Assembly: GCA_902527415.1 (NCBI GenBank)
Contig: CABZPD010000006.1
Coordinates: 1 to 41,345, forward strand
Source of the DNA: an uncultured Pelagibacteraceae bacterium
GTDB taxonomy: Bacteria > Pseudomonadota > Alphaproteobacteria > Pelagibacterales > Pelagibacteraceae
Direction: 5' to 3'
DNA length: 41,345 nucleotides
The number at the start of each line of letters is the position of its first letter. Within the stretch, counting starts at the first letter, position 1. Positions 1 to 8,223 of this stretch are shown here, one piece after another. The position numbers were made by a program, and so were the translations under genes. Below the pieces are notes generated by a model. The model was not told the DNA's origin and did not search any database. It saw only the letters and a program-made list of their open reading frames with translations.

Positions 1-90
1 ATCAATAACAGTTATGGAATGACCTTGCTCACTTAGCTGTTTAGCTATAGTAAACCCTACTCTTCCAGCTCCACAAATGATTATATTCAT
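1..90 (-). CDS. trkA: TrkA, potassium uptake NAD-binding subunit (N-terminal fragment)
   Basis: Only the first 30 codons are inside the window; the gene runs off the left edge. The translation starts MNIIICGAGRVGFTIAKQLS and continues to an acidic residue after a beta strand (ITVID). This is the start of a Rossmann fold: glycine-rich GAGRVG loop, then an Asp at the end of strand 2 that would bind the adenine ribose of NAD(H). TrkA is the cytoplasmic regulatory subunit of Trk potassium transporters. The ATG directly follows the ntrX stop codon with no spacer, so it is almost certainly co-transcribed with ntrY-ntrX, the usual alphaproteobacterial order. The Rossmann start and position are seen; the identity as TrkA rather than another RCK/KTN protein leans on context. 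Confidence 0.85.
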   Translation of the reverse strand, partial: MNIIICGAGRVGFTIAKQLSEQGHSITVID

Positions 91-1446
91 CTAATTAAAT
101 TCTTTGATGCCCAAACCTTTTAATTTTCTATGTAATGCACTTCTTTCCATTCCAACAAAATTTGCTGTTTTTGAAATATTTCCATTAAACTTTTTCAGTT
201 GAATAGTTAAATACTCCTTTTCAAATTTTTCTCTAGCTTCTTTTAATGGCACAGAAAGGCTATTTTCAGCCAATTGATCGTCAAAATTTGTATTTTTTAA
301 AGATTCCTTGATAATATTTGAAATTTTATCCTTAGTGTCAGGTTGTAATATTGCTATTCTTTCAATCAAATTTCTTAACTCTCTAACATTACCATGCCAA
401 TTATGATTAAGTATGTAGCTATTATTTTCATCTATATCTAATTCTTTTATTTTATAATTTTCAGATATTTTCTTTGAAAAGTATTTAATTAACAAAGGTA
501 TATCTGAAATTCTTTGATTTAATGGTTCAATACTTATTTCAAAAACATTTATTCTATGAAACAAATCTTCTCTAAAATTTCCAATTTCTATTTCTTTTTT
601 TAAATCTTTACTTGATGAACAAATTAATCTTACATCTACGCTTACATCATTACTTCCATTAACTCTTTTAAATTTTTGATCAGTTAAAACTCTTAGTATT
701 TTAGACTGTATATCTAATGGTATTTCTGATACTTGATCAATTAAAAGTGTACCTTTATTAGCTTTCTCTAAGGCACCATATGAGATAGAGCCATTTTCTT
801 TTTCTTCTCCAAATAATTCTAATTCATACTTGTTAATATCTAATAAAGCACCATTTAGGACAATAAATGGTTTTTTGCTTCTTAAGGAAGTTTTATGAAT
901 TTTTCTAGCAATCAATTCTTTTCCTGAACCTGAAGGACCATTTATAAAAACTCTACTTTCAGTAACTGATATTTTTTTAATCTGATCAATTATATTTACT
1001 ATATTTTTGCTATTTCCTATTAATTCATAGGATGAAAATAATTTACTTTCGTATTCTCTATTTTGTTTTTTTAAATTGAAATTTTCAACTGCTCTTTTAA
1101 CAAAATTAATTAATCTTTCTTGATCAAATGGTTTTTCTATAAATTCAAATGCTCCATGCTGTAAAGATTTGACTGCCATTTCAATGTTTGCATGTCCAGA
1201 TATAATTATAACGGGTGTATCTATATTTTTAGATTTAATATGTGAAAGAAGCTCAATACCGTCATTATCCCCTTTGTCTAATTTAACATCAAGAATTGCA
1301 ACATCAGGTAATTTTTTATCTATTTCAGCAAGTGCTTGATTATAATTTGCTGCTAAACGTGTTTTATAACCAGCATCAATTATTAATTCATTAATTATAT
1401 TTCTGATATCAGCGTTATCGTCTACAATTAAAATTTCTTCACTCAT
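91..1446 (-). CDS. ntrX: NtrX-type response regulator with degenerate AAA+ domain
   Basis: A 451-residue response regulator of the NtrC/NtrX family, partner of NtrY. The receiver domain (1-120) has acidic DD at 9-10, phospho-acceptor D53, S83 and K105. A central AAA+ domain (about 140-375) has an intact Walker A (GPSGSGKE, 170-177) and a conserved arginine region (FREDLFHR). A Fis-type helix-turn-helix lies at the C-terminus (about 425-448). Two hallmarks of sigma-54 activators are missing: the GAFTGA loop expected near 216-226 reads KENGSISYGA, and the Walker B acidic pair is DQ (237-238) instead of DE. It therefore probably does not remodel sigma-54 polymerase, and more likely acts as a DNA-binding regulator with sigma-70. 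Two bases separate it from ntrY, and it abuts trkA. Family assignment is firm; the altered mechanism is inferred. Confidence 0.95.
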   Translation of the reverse strand: MSEEILIVDDNADIRNIINELIIDAGYKTRLAANYNQALAEIDKKLPDVAILDVKLDKGDNDGIELLSHIKSKNIDTPVIIISGHANIEMAVKSLQHGAFEFIEKPFDQERLINFVKRAVENFNLKKQNREYESKLFSSYELIGNSKNIVNIIDQIKKISVTESRVFINGPSGSGKELIARKIHKTSLRSKKPFIVLNGALLDINKYELELFGEEKENGSISYGALEKANKGTLLIDQVSEIPLDIQSKILRVLTDQKFKRVNGSNDVSVDVRLICSSSKDLKKEIEIGNFREDLFHRINVFEISIEPLNQRISDIPLLIKYFSKKISENYKIKELDIDENNSYILNHNWHGNVRELRNLIERIAILQPDTKDKISNIIKESLKNTNFDDQLAENSLSVPLKEAREKFEKEYLTIQLKKFNGNISKTANFVGMERSALHRKLKGLGIKEFN

Positions 1447-1448
1447 TT

Positions 1449-3230
1449 TTATTTTGAAAACATTATATTAATTTTTGCACCATCTTTAATTGGAATAAAA
1501 TCTATTTTTCCATTGTGATCATTAATTATTTTATTAACTATTGATAATCCTAAACCGGTTCCATTTTTTTTAGTTGTAAAATAAGGATTAAGTATGTTTT
1601 TAATATTATCTTTTAATTCATTAAAACCAACACCATTGTCCTCAATCGTTGATTTAATGTGGCTATCATCTTGGGTAAGTTCAATAGTAATTTTTTTGCT
1701 GAAATTGTTATTGTTTTGAGCTTTTTGATTAATACTTTCTATAGAATTTTTAATCAAATTTAAGAAGACTCTGCTTATTTGTTCTTTATCACTATCTAGC
1801 ATAATTTTATCAGAATCTTTTTTAAAGGTAATATCAATAGAGTTGTCTAATTCTTTAAGCAAATTTATATTTTCATGAATTATATCTACTAAATTATTTC
1901 CTCTAAATATAGGTTTGGGCATTCTTGCAAAATCAGAAAATTCATTAACTAATTTTTCGATTTGTTTTATTTGGTTATTTATAACTTTTAAATTATCTTT
2001 AAAATTTTCAGTTTCATTTTCATTTAATTGTTTTGAATATTTATTTTTTAATCTATCTATAGTTAATTGAATTGGTGTAAGTGGATTTTTAATTTCATGA
2101 GCAAGTTTTCTGGCTAAACTTCCCCAAGCCTCATGTCTTTCATTGATTATTAACTTTTCTTGCTGGCTTTTCAATCTATCTATCATCAAGTTAAAGTTTT
2201 TATTTAAAGTTTCTAGATCTTTATCTGTCTTTACTTCGGGAACTTTAGCATTAAAATTACCTTGCCCAATAGATGTGGACGCAAGAATTAGGTTATTGAT
2301 AGATCTAAAAAATCTAGATGAAAATCTGATCGCAATAGATATAGAGACAAATAATAAAACACTAACAACTATAATATAAATAATAGCAAAAGAGATTTTA
2401 ATACCAGTGCTTTTTTCTTCAACTGTATAATAAAAATTAATAGCTTCTTCTGACTCTGTTAAATACCTTGAAATATCTTTATCTAAATATTTAACAACAT
2501 ATAAAAATCTATCTTCAAAATTTTGCAGTCTCATTATTGCAGCAGAAATATTCTCAGGTGCATTAATAATCTTTAAAGGACGATCGTCATCCAATACTAA
2601 ATTTAAAGCTTTATCAACTGGAGGGACGTATGGTTGATCATCATTTAAAGTTGAAAATAAAAGTTTTTTATTAATATCTATAATATGCACTTCATCAACA
2701 TTTCTAATTAATTTTTGTGTATTTAAAAATCTCTTATATTCATTTTGATTATCATTAAGAAATTTTTTACTTTTATTTGTATCAAAAGCTATCAAAACAA
2801 TATCAGATTGAATTTTATTTCTGATTTCTTCAACATAATTTCTTGCTAACTCATAAGAGTTGTTAACTACGGTGGTAACTTTTTTGTCAAAATACTTTTC
2901 CAAAGCAAAAGAAAATAAAAAGAGCGAAAATATTGAGATTAAAACTGATGGAATTAAAGTAAATAAACCAAAGTATGTAATATATTTTTTATTTGATTTT
3001 AAACCATCTTTATCGATATCATTTTTAATTGCACTCTTAATTTCAATAAAAATAAAAACAAAAAGTGCTACTAAAAGAACAATATTTAGAACTAATAATA
3101 TTTGTAAATTTTGATCTGATAATTCAATAAATCCTTTATCAATAAAAGTTAAAAAGGTTAAAAAACCTATAGATAGTGTGATAATAAATAATATTATTAG
3201 ATATATATTTTTTTTAATAAATTCGTACAT
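1449..3230 (-). CDS. ntrY: NtrY-type sensor histidine kinase
   Basis: Membrane histidine kinase of 593 residues that would phosphorylate NtrX. Hydrophobic segments at about 9-28, 43-63 and 86-110 precede an extracytoplasmic domain (about 114-277). A fourth membrane helix (279-301) leads into a HAMP linker (about 302-355). The H-box has H378 in LAHEIKNPLTP, followed by N-box N491/N495, G1 DNGVGF (531-536) and G2 GTGLGL (557-562), so the kinase looks active. NtrY proteins are usually about 700-770 residues with a PAS domain between HAMP and HisKA. Here the HAMP runs almost directly into the H-box, so the PAS domain appears to be lost. It is the first gene of ntrY-ntrX-trkA, divergent from ispDF with only 24 bp between start codons. 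Confidence 0.94.
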   Translation of the reverse strand: MYEFIKKNIYLIILFIITLSIGFLTFLTFIDKGFIELSDQNLQILLVLNIVLLVALFVFIFIEIKSAIKNDIDKDGLKSNKKYITYFGLFTLIPSVLISIFSLFLFSFALEKYFDKKVTTVVNNSYELARNYVEEIRNKIQSDIVLIAFDTNKSKKFLNDNQNEYKRFLNTQKLIRNVDEVHIIDINKKLLFSTLNDDQPYVPPVDKALNLVLDDDRPLKIINAPENISAAIMRLQNFEDRFLYVVKYLDKDISRYLTESEEAINFYYTVEEKSTGIKISFAIIYIIVVSVLLFVSISIAIRFSSRFFRSINNLILASTSIGQGNFNAKVPEVKTDKDLETLNKNFNLMIDRLKSQQEKLIINERHEAWGSLARKLAHEIKNPLTPIQLTIDRLKNKYSKQLNENETENFKDNLKVINNQIKQIEKLVNEFSDFARMPKPIFRGNNLVDIIHENINLLKELDNSIDITFKKDSDKIMLDSDKEQISRVFLNLIKNSIESINQKAQNNNNFSKKITIELTQDDSHIKSTIEDNGVGFNELKDNIKNILNPYFTTKKNGTGLGLSIVNKIINDHNGKIDFIPIKDGAKINIMFSK

Positions 3231-3254
3231 TTGAATATAAAAACTACCATATAA

Positions 3255-4355
3255 ATGAATAATTATTTTATAATACTAGCATCAGGACAAAGTAAAAGAT
3301 TTAATTCTAAAAAACCAAAGCAATTCAATATTTATAAAAATAAGGCTCTTTTTAAACATTCTTTGGAAAAAGCAATGGAATCAAAGCTGTTTAAAAAAAT
3401 TATATTGGTCGTAAACAATAAAAAAAGTATTAAAGAAAAATTTCCTAAAAATGTGTCAATTATAAAAGGTGGTAAAGAAAGATCTGATTCTTCTTTAATA
3501 GCTTTAAAATATATAAAAAAATTTAAACCAAATAATGTTCTAATTCACGATGCTGCTAGACCAAATTTTACAATCAAGCTTTTAAAAAATTTAATTAAAT
3601 CTCTTAAAAAGAATAAGGCTGTAATACCTTCTATACATTCAAAAGATTCTATAAAATACAAAATAAAAAACCAACTTTTTAACTTAAATCGAAATAATTC
3701 AATATTAACTCAAACCCCTCAAGGTTTTAAATTTAAAGATTTATATATTCTTTCGAATAAACAAAAAAATAAAATTACTGATGAAGCAACATTATTTATT
3801 GAAAACAATTTAAAAGTAAAATTTATAAAAGGTGAAAACTTAAATAATAAAATTACTTTTAAAGAAGATATCAAAACTAATAACACTTATTTTGGTATAG
3901 GTTTTGATATTCATAGATTAATAAGAGGCAAAAAACTTTTTTTAGGTGGAATAAAAATCCCTCATCACTCAGGGCTTAAAGGTCATTCAGATGGAGATGT
4001 GATTATTCATTCGATAATTGATTCTCTACTTGGAGCAATGAGAAAAAAAGATATTGGTACTTTTTTTCCAGATAATCAAAAGAAATATAAAAATATTAGA
4101 TCACCAAAAATGCTTAAACCTATTGTTGACATATTAAATAATAATAATTTTTATATAAATAATTTAGACATAAATTTAATATGTGAGCAGCCAAAAGTTT
4201 CAAAGTATCGAGACAAAATAATCAAATCTCTATCTAATTTATTAAATATTGATAAAGAATTAATTAACCTAAAAGGTAAAACAGTGGAAAAACTTGGATT
4301 AATCGGAAAGGAAAAAGCAATAGCTTGTGAAGTTATTTGCTCAATAACACAATGA
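3255..4355 (+). CDS. ispDF: Bifunctional IspD/IspF (MEP pathway)
   Basis: Fusion enzyme of 366 residues for two steps of the methylerythritol-phosphate isoprenoid pathway. The N-terminal IspD half (1-about 209) makes CDP-methylerythritol; it has the nucleotide-binding start ILASGQSKRF, HDAARP (98-103), TQTPQGF (152-158) and TDEA (175-178). The C-terminal IspF half (about 212-366) makes methylerythritol cyclodiphosphate; it begins GIGFDIHRL with metal ligands D218 and H220, then HSDGD (244-248) and H252. The fusion is common in alphaproteobacteria. Its stop overlaps the pgpA start (ATGA). Another MEP gene, dxr, and uppS lie at 26-28.6 kb. The ATG at 3255 fits the usual IspD N-terminus. Confidence 0.96.
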   Translation: MNNYFIILASGQSKRFNSKKPKQFNIYKNKALFKHSLEKAMESKLFKKIILVVNNKKSIKEKFPKNVSIIKGGKERSDSSLIALKYIKKFKPNNVLIHDAARPNFTIKLLKNLIKSLKKNKAVIPSIHSKDSIKYKIKNQLFNLNRNNSILTQTPQGFKFKDLYILSNKQKNKITDEATLFIENNLKVKFIKGENLNNKITFKEDIKTNNTYFGIGFDIHRLIRGKKLFLGGIKIPHHSGLKGHSDGDVIIHSIIDSLLGAMRKKDIGTFFPDNQKKYKNIRSPKMLKPIVDILNNNNFYINNLDINLICEQPKVSKYRDKIIKSLSNLLNIDKELINLKGKTVEKLGLIGKEKAIACEVICSITQ

Positions 4356-4843
4356 AAAAAATAAATGTTTTGTTATCCACTTTCTTTGGCTATGGATATT
4401 TAACGAAAATTCCTGGAACCGTAACCTCTGCTGTAACAACTGTTTTTATTTATATTGCTTTTGAAATTTTAGGTTACACAGACCTTAAGTTTTCAATTAT
4501 TTTTTTTATACTTTTGTTCTTTTATTCATTTTATGCCGTAAAAGACTCCGAGTCTGAATTTAAAAATAAAGATCCAAGACAAATAGTAATCGATGAAGTT
4601 TTAGGACAATCCATGCCTTTAATTTTATTATTGTATTTAAATCAAACTAATCAAATAAGTATTTCAATTGAAATTTATTATATTTTATCTTTTGTTTTTT
4701 TTAGATTTTTTGACATTCTAAAACCTTTTCCAGTAAGTTATTTTGATAAAAATCATAAGAACTATTTTGGAATAATTATGGATGATATAATGGCAGGATT
4801 ATATTCAATGATATTAATATATTTAATAAGCTTAAAATTCTAA
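4352..4843 (+). CDS. pgpA: Phosphatidylglycerophosphatase A
   Basis: Membrane-bound phosphatase of 163 residues that removes phosphate from phosphatidylglycerophosphate to give phosphatidylglycerol. Family marks are GYLTKIPGTVTS near the N-terminus, the acidic motif DPRQIVIDEVLGQ, RFFDILKPFP, and MDDIMAG near the end, with several hydrophobic segments between. A TTG at 4337 would add five residues. I prefer the ATG at 4352 because it overlaps the ispDF stop as ATGA, the coupling seen elsewhere here, and gives a typical PgpA N-terminus. The stop overlaps the next gene's ATG (TAATG). It works with cdsA (27.3-27.9 kb) in phospholipid synthesis. Confidence 0.93.
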   Translation: MKKINVLLSTFFGYGYLTKIPGTVTSAVTTVFIYIAFEILGYTDLKFSIIFFILLFFYSFYAVKDSESEFKNKDPRQIVIDEVLGQSMPLILLLYLNQTNQISISIEIYYILSFVFFRFFDILKPFPVSYFDKNHKNYFGIIMDDIMAGLYSMILIYLISLKF

Positions 4844-5307
4844 TGAGTATTCAATTACTTCATAAAAAATTAATTAAAAAAAAATTAACTATATCCTTAG
4901 CTGAGTCTTGTACGGGTGGATTACTGGCTCATAATTTCACTAAATTAGCCAATTCATCAAAATACTTCCAAATGGGCCTAACCACCTACTCTAATCAAGC
5001 TAAAATAAAGATATTAAAAGTTAACAAAAATATTATTAGAAAATATGGTGCGGTAAGCCGTGAGTGTTGTAAGGCAATGGTTCAAAATTTATCTAAAATT
5101 TCAAAAAGTAAAATCAACGTCTCTATAACAGGAATTGCTGGTCCAGGTGGAGGTTCAAAAGAAAAACCAGTTGGTCTTGTTTATATTGGAGTTAAAAAAG
5201 GTAAAACCTTGCTTATTAAAGAAAATAAATTTAAATCAAAAAATCGAAATTCAATTCAAAAATCAACTGTTCGTATTGTAATTAAGATAATCAGTAAAAT
5301 TATTTAA
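4843..5307 (+). CDS. pncC: CinA C-terminal-domain protein, nicotinamide-nucleotide amidase type
   Basis: Small protein of 154 residues consisting only of the CinA C-terminal domain. Members hydrolyse nicotinamide mononucleotide to nicotinate mononucleotide in NAD salvage. Diagnostic motifs are LAESCTGGLLA (ESCTGG at 21-26) and TGIAGPGGGSKEKPVGLVYI. The N-terminal CinA molybdopterin-binding-like domain is absent, as in stand-alone PncC/YgaD proteins. It is the last gene of ispDF-pgpA-cinA and its start overlaps the pgpA stop by one base. Its 3' end overlaps the convergent ratA/coq10 gene by 8 bp. Domain identity is clear; the amidase activity is inherited from the family. Confidence 0.92.
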   Translation: MSIQLLHKKLIKKKLTISLAESCTGGLLAHNFTKLANSSKYFQMGLTTYSNQAKIKILKVNKNIIRKYGAVSRECCKAMVQNLSKISKSKINVSITGIAGPGGGSKEKPVGLVYIGVKKGKTLLIKENKFKSKNRNSIQKSTVRIVIKIISKII

Positions 5308-5755
5308 TACTTTCAGCTCTTTTTTGAAATGCATCTGCTATCTTTTCTAAACCAAATTGAAAAGATTTGGTCATTAAAATATTTAAAAACTTATTTTCAA
5401 TTTCAAAATCAATATCAAATAAAACTTCTGTTTTGTAACCATCAGCATCATTTCCTACTTCAATAAATTTCCAATTATTTTCCAAATGATTTAATGGTCC
5501 ACCTAAATTAACAACATGAATATGATCATTTTTTTTATTTAATTTAACGTCACTTTTAAATGTATCCTTAAACGGCCCCTTACCTATTGTAAGATCAGCA
5601 ATTATATTTATTGTATCTCCTTTATCACTTCTCTCATAAACTTTTGAATTATCACAGAAAGGAATAAATTCTGGGTATTTTTCGATATCTAAAACAAACT
5701 CGATTAGTTTATCTTTTCTGTTATCAATTAATCGCTTAACTGATGCTTTTGGCAT
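5300..5755 (-). CDS. RatA/Coq10-type SRPBCC (START-like) protein
   Basis: A 151-residue member of the polyketide cyclase/START-like family that includes mitochondrial Coq10 (a ubiquinone-binding protein) and E. coli RatA. The opening ASVKRLIDNRKDKLIEFVLD, followed by IEKYPEFIPFC, is the family signature. A hydrophobic-ligand fold is predicted throughout (e.g. GPLNHLENNWKF, VLFDIDFEI). In alphaproteobacteria this gene routinely follows lipA, as here: its ATG overlaps the lipA stop by one base. A quinone chaperone role is the more plausible reading, since the RatA toxin name comes from one E. coli study. I leave the symbol blank because coq10 and ratA are both used. Confidence 0.88.
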   Translation of the reverse strand: MPKASVKRLIDNRKDKLIEFVLDIEKYPEFIPFCDNSKVYERSDKGDTINIIADLTIGKGPFKDTFKSDVKLNKKNDHIHVVNLGGPLNHLENNWKFIEVGNDADGYKTEVLFDIDFEIENKFLNILMTKSFQFGLEKIADAFQKRAESIK

Positions 5756-6675
5756 TAATTATTTTTTAATCTATTTTGTTGAAGTTTCGCAAAATCTTCA
5801 TCAGCATGATATGAAGATCTAGTTAAAGGGGATGAAGACACTAACAAAAATCCTTTAGCTTTTGCAATTGTTCCTAAATCTTCAAATTCTTTTGGCGTGT
5901 AATATCGATTTAATGGATAATGTTTAGTTGAAGGTTGTAAATATTGACCAATCGTTATGAAATCAACATCTGCAGCTCTTAAATCATCCATGACTTGTAA
6001 AATTTCGTCTCTTGTCTCCCCTAAGCCAACCATTATTCCCGATTTAGTAAAAATATTTTTGTTAACTTTTTTTGCATTTTTCAAAAGTTCTAAAGATGCA
6101 AAGTATCTAGATCCAGGTCGAACTTTTAAATAAAGACTAGGGACAGTTTCAATATTATGATTAAAAACATCTGGTTTAGCGTCTAATACTTTTTTATATG
6201 CATCTCCTTTTCTTAAAAAATCAGGTGTTAAAACCTCAATAGTAGTATTTGGGTTTGATTTTCTAGTTTGATTAATCACTTCAAAAAAATGTTCTGATCC
6301 ACCATCATCTAAATCATCTCTATCCACTGAGGTAATTACAACATGTTTTAAGTTTAATTTTTTTACAGCTTCTGCAATCTTAACAGGTTCAAGTTCATCT
6401 AATTTTCCTGGTACACCGGTTTTAACATCACAAAAAGCACAAGCCCTTGTACACGTGTCTCCCATAATCATAAAAGTTGCATGTCGCTTACTCCAACATT
6501 CAGTTATATTAGGGCAGTTTGCTTCCTGACAAACAGTTACAAGATTGTTATTATTTACTATTGTTTTAGTTAAAAAGAATTCCTTACTATTTGTAAGTTT
6601 AGATCTAATCCATTCAGGTTTTTTTTTAATTGGATTAACCGGTTTGTTTTCTTTTTCTGGATGTCTACTTTTCAT
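5755..6675 (-). CDS. lipA: Lipoyl synthase
   Basis: Radical-SAM enzyme of 306 residues that inserts two sulfurs into protein-bound octanoyl groups to make lipoate for 2-oxoacid dehydrogenases and the glycine cleavage H protein. Both iron-sulfur sites are visible. The auxiliary cluster cysteines are C49, C54 and C60 ([12 protein letters not shown]), with the C-terminal RSSYHA serine motif at 286-291. The radical-SAM CX3CX2C is C75, C79, C82 (CTRACAFC). The N-terminus [20 protein letters not shown] is typical of alphaproteobacterial LipA and supports this start. It overlaps ftsB by 11 bp, and the following ratA/coq10 gene by one. No lipoylated enzyme gene lies beside it, unlike the common pdhABC-lpd-lipA arrangement. 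Confidence 0.97.
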   Translation of the reverse strand: MKSRHPEKENKPVNPIKKKPEWIRSKLTNSKEFFLTKTIVNNNNLVTVCQEANCPNITECWSKRHATFMIMGDTCTRACAFCDVKTGVPGKLDELEPVKIAEAVKKLNLKHVVITSVDRDDLDDGGSEHFFEVINQTRKSNPNTTIEVLTPDFLRKGDAYKKVLDAKPDVFNHNIETVPSLYLKVRPGSRYFASLELLKNAKKVNKNIFTKSGIMVGLGETRDEILQVMDDLRAADVDFITIGQYLQPSTKHYPLNRYYTPKEFEDLGTIAKAKGFLLVSSSPLTRSSYHADEDFAKLQQNRLKNN

Positions 6676-6967
6676 CTTTTTTAATTATATAAATAGTCTC
6701 ATTTTTTTTACCAAACAAAAATCGTTCTCTAATTAAAGTCTCAATATAATCAAGATCTAAATTAGTACTTAAAAGTGAATTTTTATGATCCATATCCTCT
6801 ATTTTACTAGTTAGTGTTAATTCTTCTTTTTTCAAGTTAGACAAAAGTTCCTTCTTTTCTATATACGAAAAAAGGCCTCTTTCTCCAGATACTAAGTTGA
6901 AACCAAAATAAAAAATAAGAAAAACAGATATTAATAAAAAATAATTTCTTTTTATTAATCGAAGCAT
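6665..6967 (-). CDS. ftsB: FtsB/DivIC-family septum formation initiator
   Basis: Short bitopic membrane protein of 100 residues. It has a cytoplasmic N-terminus (MLRLIKRNY), one membrane helix at about 9-27, and then a coiled-coil-like stretch (about 36-66, rich in Leu/Lys/Glu) followed by the family's [21 protein letters not shown] region. FtsB acts with FtsL and FtsQ in the divisome. It directly follows eno, the standard proteobacterial position, with a one-base overlap (TAATG). The last 11 bp lie inside the lipA start region. Family call rests on topology, the conserved E-x-x-x-R-E-R segment and the eno neighbour; sequence is otherwise poorly conserved. Confidence 0.88.
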   Translation of the reverse strand: MLRLIKRNYFLLISVFLIFYFGFNLVSGERGLFSYIEKKELLSNLKKEELTLTSKIEDMDHKNSLLSTNLDLDYIETLIRERFLFGKKNETIYIIKKDEK

Positions 6968-8223
6968 TAATTGATCTTATTCATCCTCGCTTTTTTTCCA
7001 AGTTCTTCTTCAATACGGATTAATTGATTATATTTTGCAACCCTTTCAGATCTAGCTAAGGATCCAGTTTTAATTTGATTTGAATTAGTGCCTACTGCTA
7101 AATCAGCAATAAACGTATCCTCACTATCACCTGATCGATGAGATATAATTGTTTTATATCCAATTGTTTGAGCAAATTTAATTACATCTAACGTTTCTGA
7201 AACAGTGCCAATTTGATTTAGCTTGATCAAGATAGAATTTGAAGAAATATTTAAGAAACCTTTCTTTAATCTTTCAAGATTTGTTACATACAAATCATCT
7301 CCAACAATCTGAACTTTTTTTATTGATTTCATTAATTTATTCCATGCTAACCAATCATTTTCAGCAAATGGATCTTCAATAGACTTAATTTTATATTTTT
7401 TTATAATTTTTTGATATTCTTTAATGGATTTATCTACTGAGATATAACTTTTAGAATGAATAGAGTATTTGGTTTTTTTATATAATTCATTAGCAGCCAC
7501 ATCAAGACAAATAGAAACATCTTTACCATTAACAAATCCTGATTTTTTAATTGCACTCACAATTAAATCTAAAGCTTGATTATTACTACTGATCATGGGT
7601 GCAAAACCACCTTCATCACCTACTGAAGTTGATAAACCTTTAGTTTTTATTAATTGACTTAAGTTTTTAATGACAACAAAACAAATCCGCATCGCCTCAG
7701 AAAAACTTTTTGCTCGATCAGGCCTGATCATAAACTCTTGAATTCTAAGACCATTATTTGCATGCGCTCCACCATTAATAATATTCATTAATGGATAAGG
7801 TAATTGAAAGTTATTTTTTTGAGAAAAAGTTTTATATAAAGGTAATTTTTTTGCTTTTGCAGACAATTTTTTTACAGCCATAGAAACTGCTAACATCGCA
7901 TTAGCTCCTAAGTTAGTTTTTTGTCTTGTACCATCTAAATTAATTAATAAAGCATCAATTCTTTCTTGATTATGGATACTTTGTCCTTTTAATTTTTTCG
8001 AAATATTTGTATTAACTAAGTTAACTGCACTTAAAACACTTTTTCCTAAATACCGTTTATTATTTTTATCTCTTTTTTCAAAAGCTTCAAAAGTTCCTGT
8101 GGAAGCACCTGAGGGACAAATAGCGGATGCGCTATTATTTTTAATATAAACCTCTGCCTCTACTGTTGGATTTCCTCTACTGTCAAAAACTTGACGTGCT
8201 TTTACTTTTAAAATTTTACTCAC
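6967..8223 (-). CDS. eno: Enolase
   Basis: Glycolytic enolase of 418 residues, interconverting 2-phosphoglycerate and phosphoenolpyruvate. The N-terminus (VKARQVFDSRGNPTVEAEVY) is canonical. Active-site residues are visible: E204 (GDEGGF), metal ligands D241 (CLDVAAN), E283 (IEDPF) and D309 (GDDL), catalytic K334 (LIKLNQIGT), and SHRSGDSEDTFIADL at 361-375. Length is close to the usual 425-430. The stop overlaps ftsB's ATG and the start overlaps the kdsA stop by one base, so it is translated within pyrG-kdsA-eno-ftsB. With tpiA upstream, two glycolytic enzymes share this transcription unit. Confidence 0.98.
   Translation of the reverse strand: MSKILKVKARQVFDSRGNPTVEAEVYIKNNSASAICPSGASTGTFEAFEKRDKNNKRYLGKSVLSAVNLVNTNISKKLKGQSIHNQERIDALLINLDGTRQKTNLGANAMLAVSMAVKKLSAKAKKLPLYKTFSQKNNFQLPYPLMNIINGGAHANNGLRIQEFMIRPDRAKSFSEAMRICFVVIKNLSQLIKTKGLSTSVGDEGGFAPMISSNNQALDLIVSAIKKSGFVNGKDVSICLDVAANELYKKTKYSIHSKSYISVDKSIKEYQKIIKKYKIKSIEDPFAENDWLAWNKLMKSIKKVQIVGDDLYVTNLERLKKGFLNISSNSILIKLNQIGTVSETLDVIKFAQTIGYKTIISHRSGDSEDTFIADLAVGTNSNQIKTGSLARSERVAKYNQLIRIEEELGKKARMNKIN

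Noticed and set aside
2143-3114. Plus-strand open frames of 78 and 84 codons inside ntrY
   Set aside because: They lie antisense to a well-supported histidine kinase, have no recognisable domain, and mirror hydrophobic codons of the real gene.
4337-4351. TTG start for pgpA, five codons upstream of the ATG
   Set aside because: The ATG at 4352 overlaps the ispDF stop as ATGA, the coupling style of this genome, and matches the family N-terminus.
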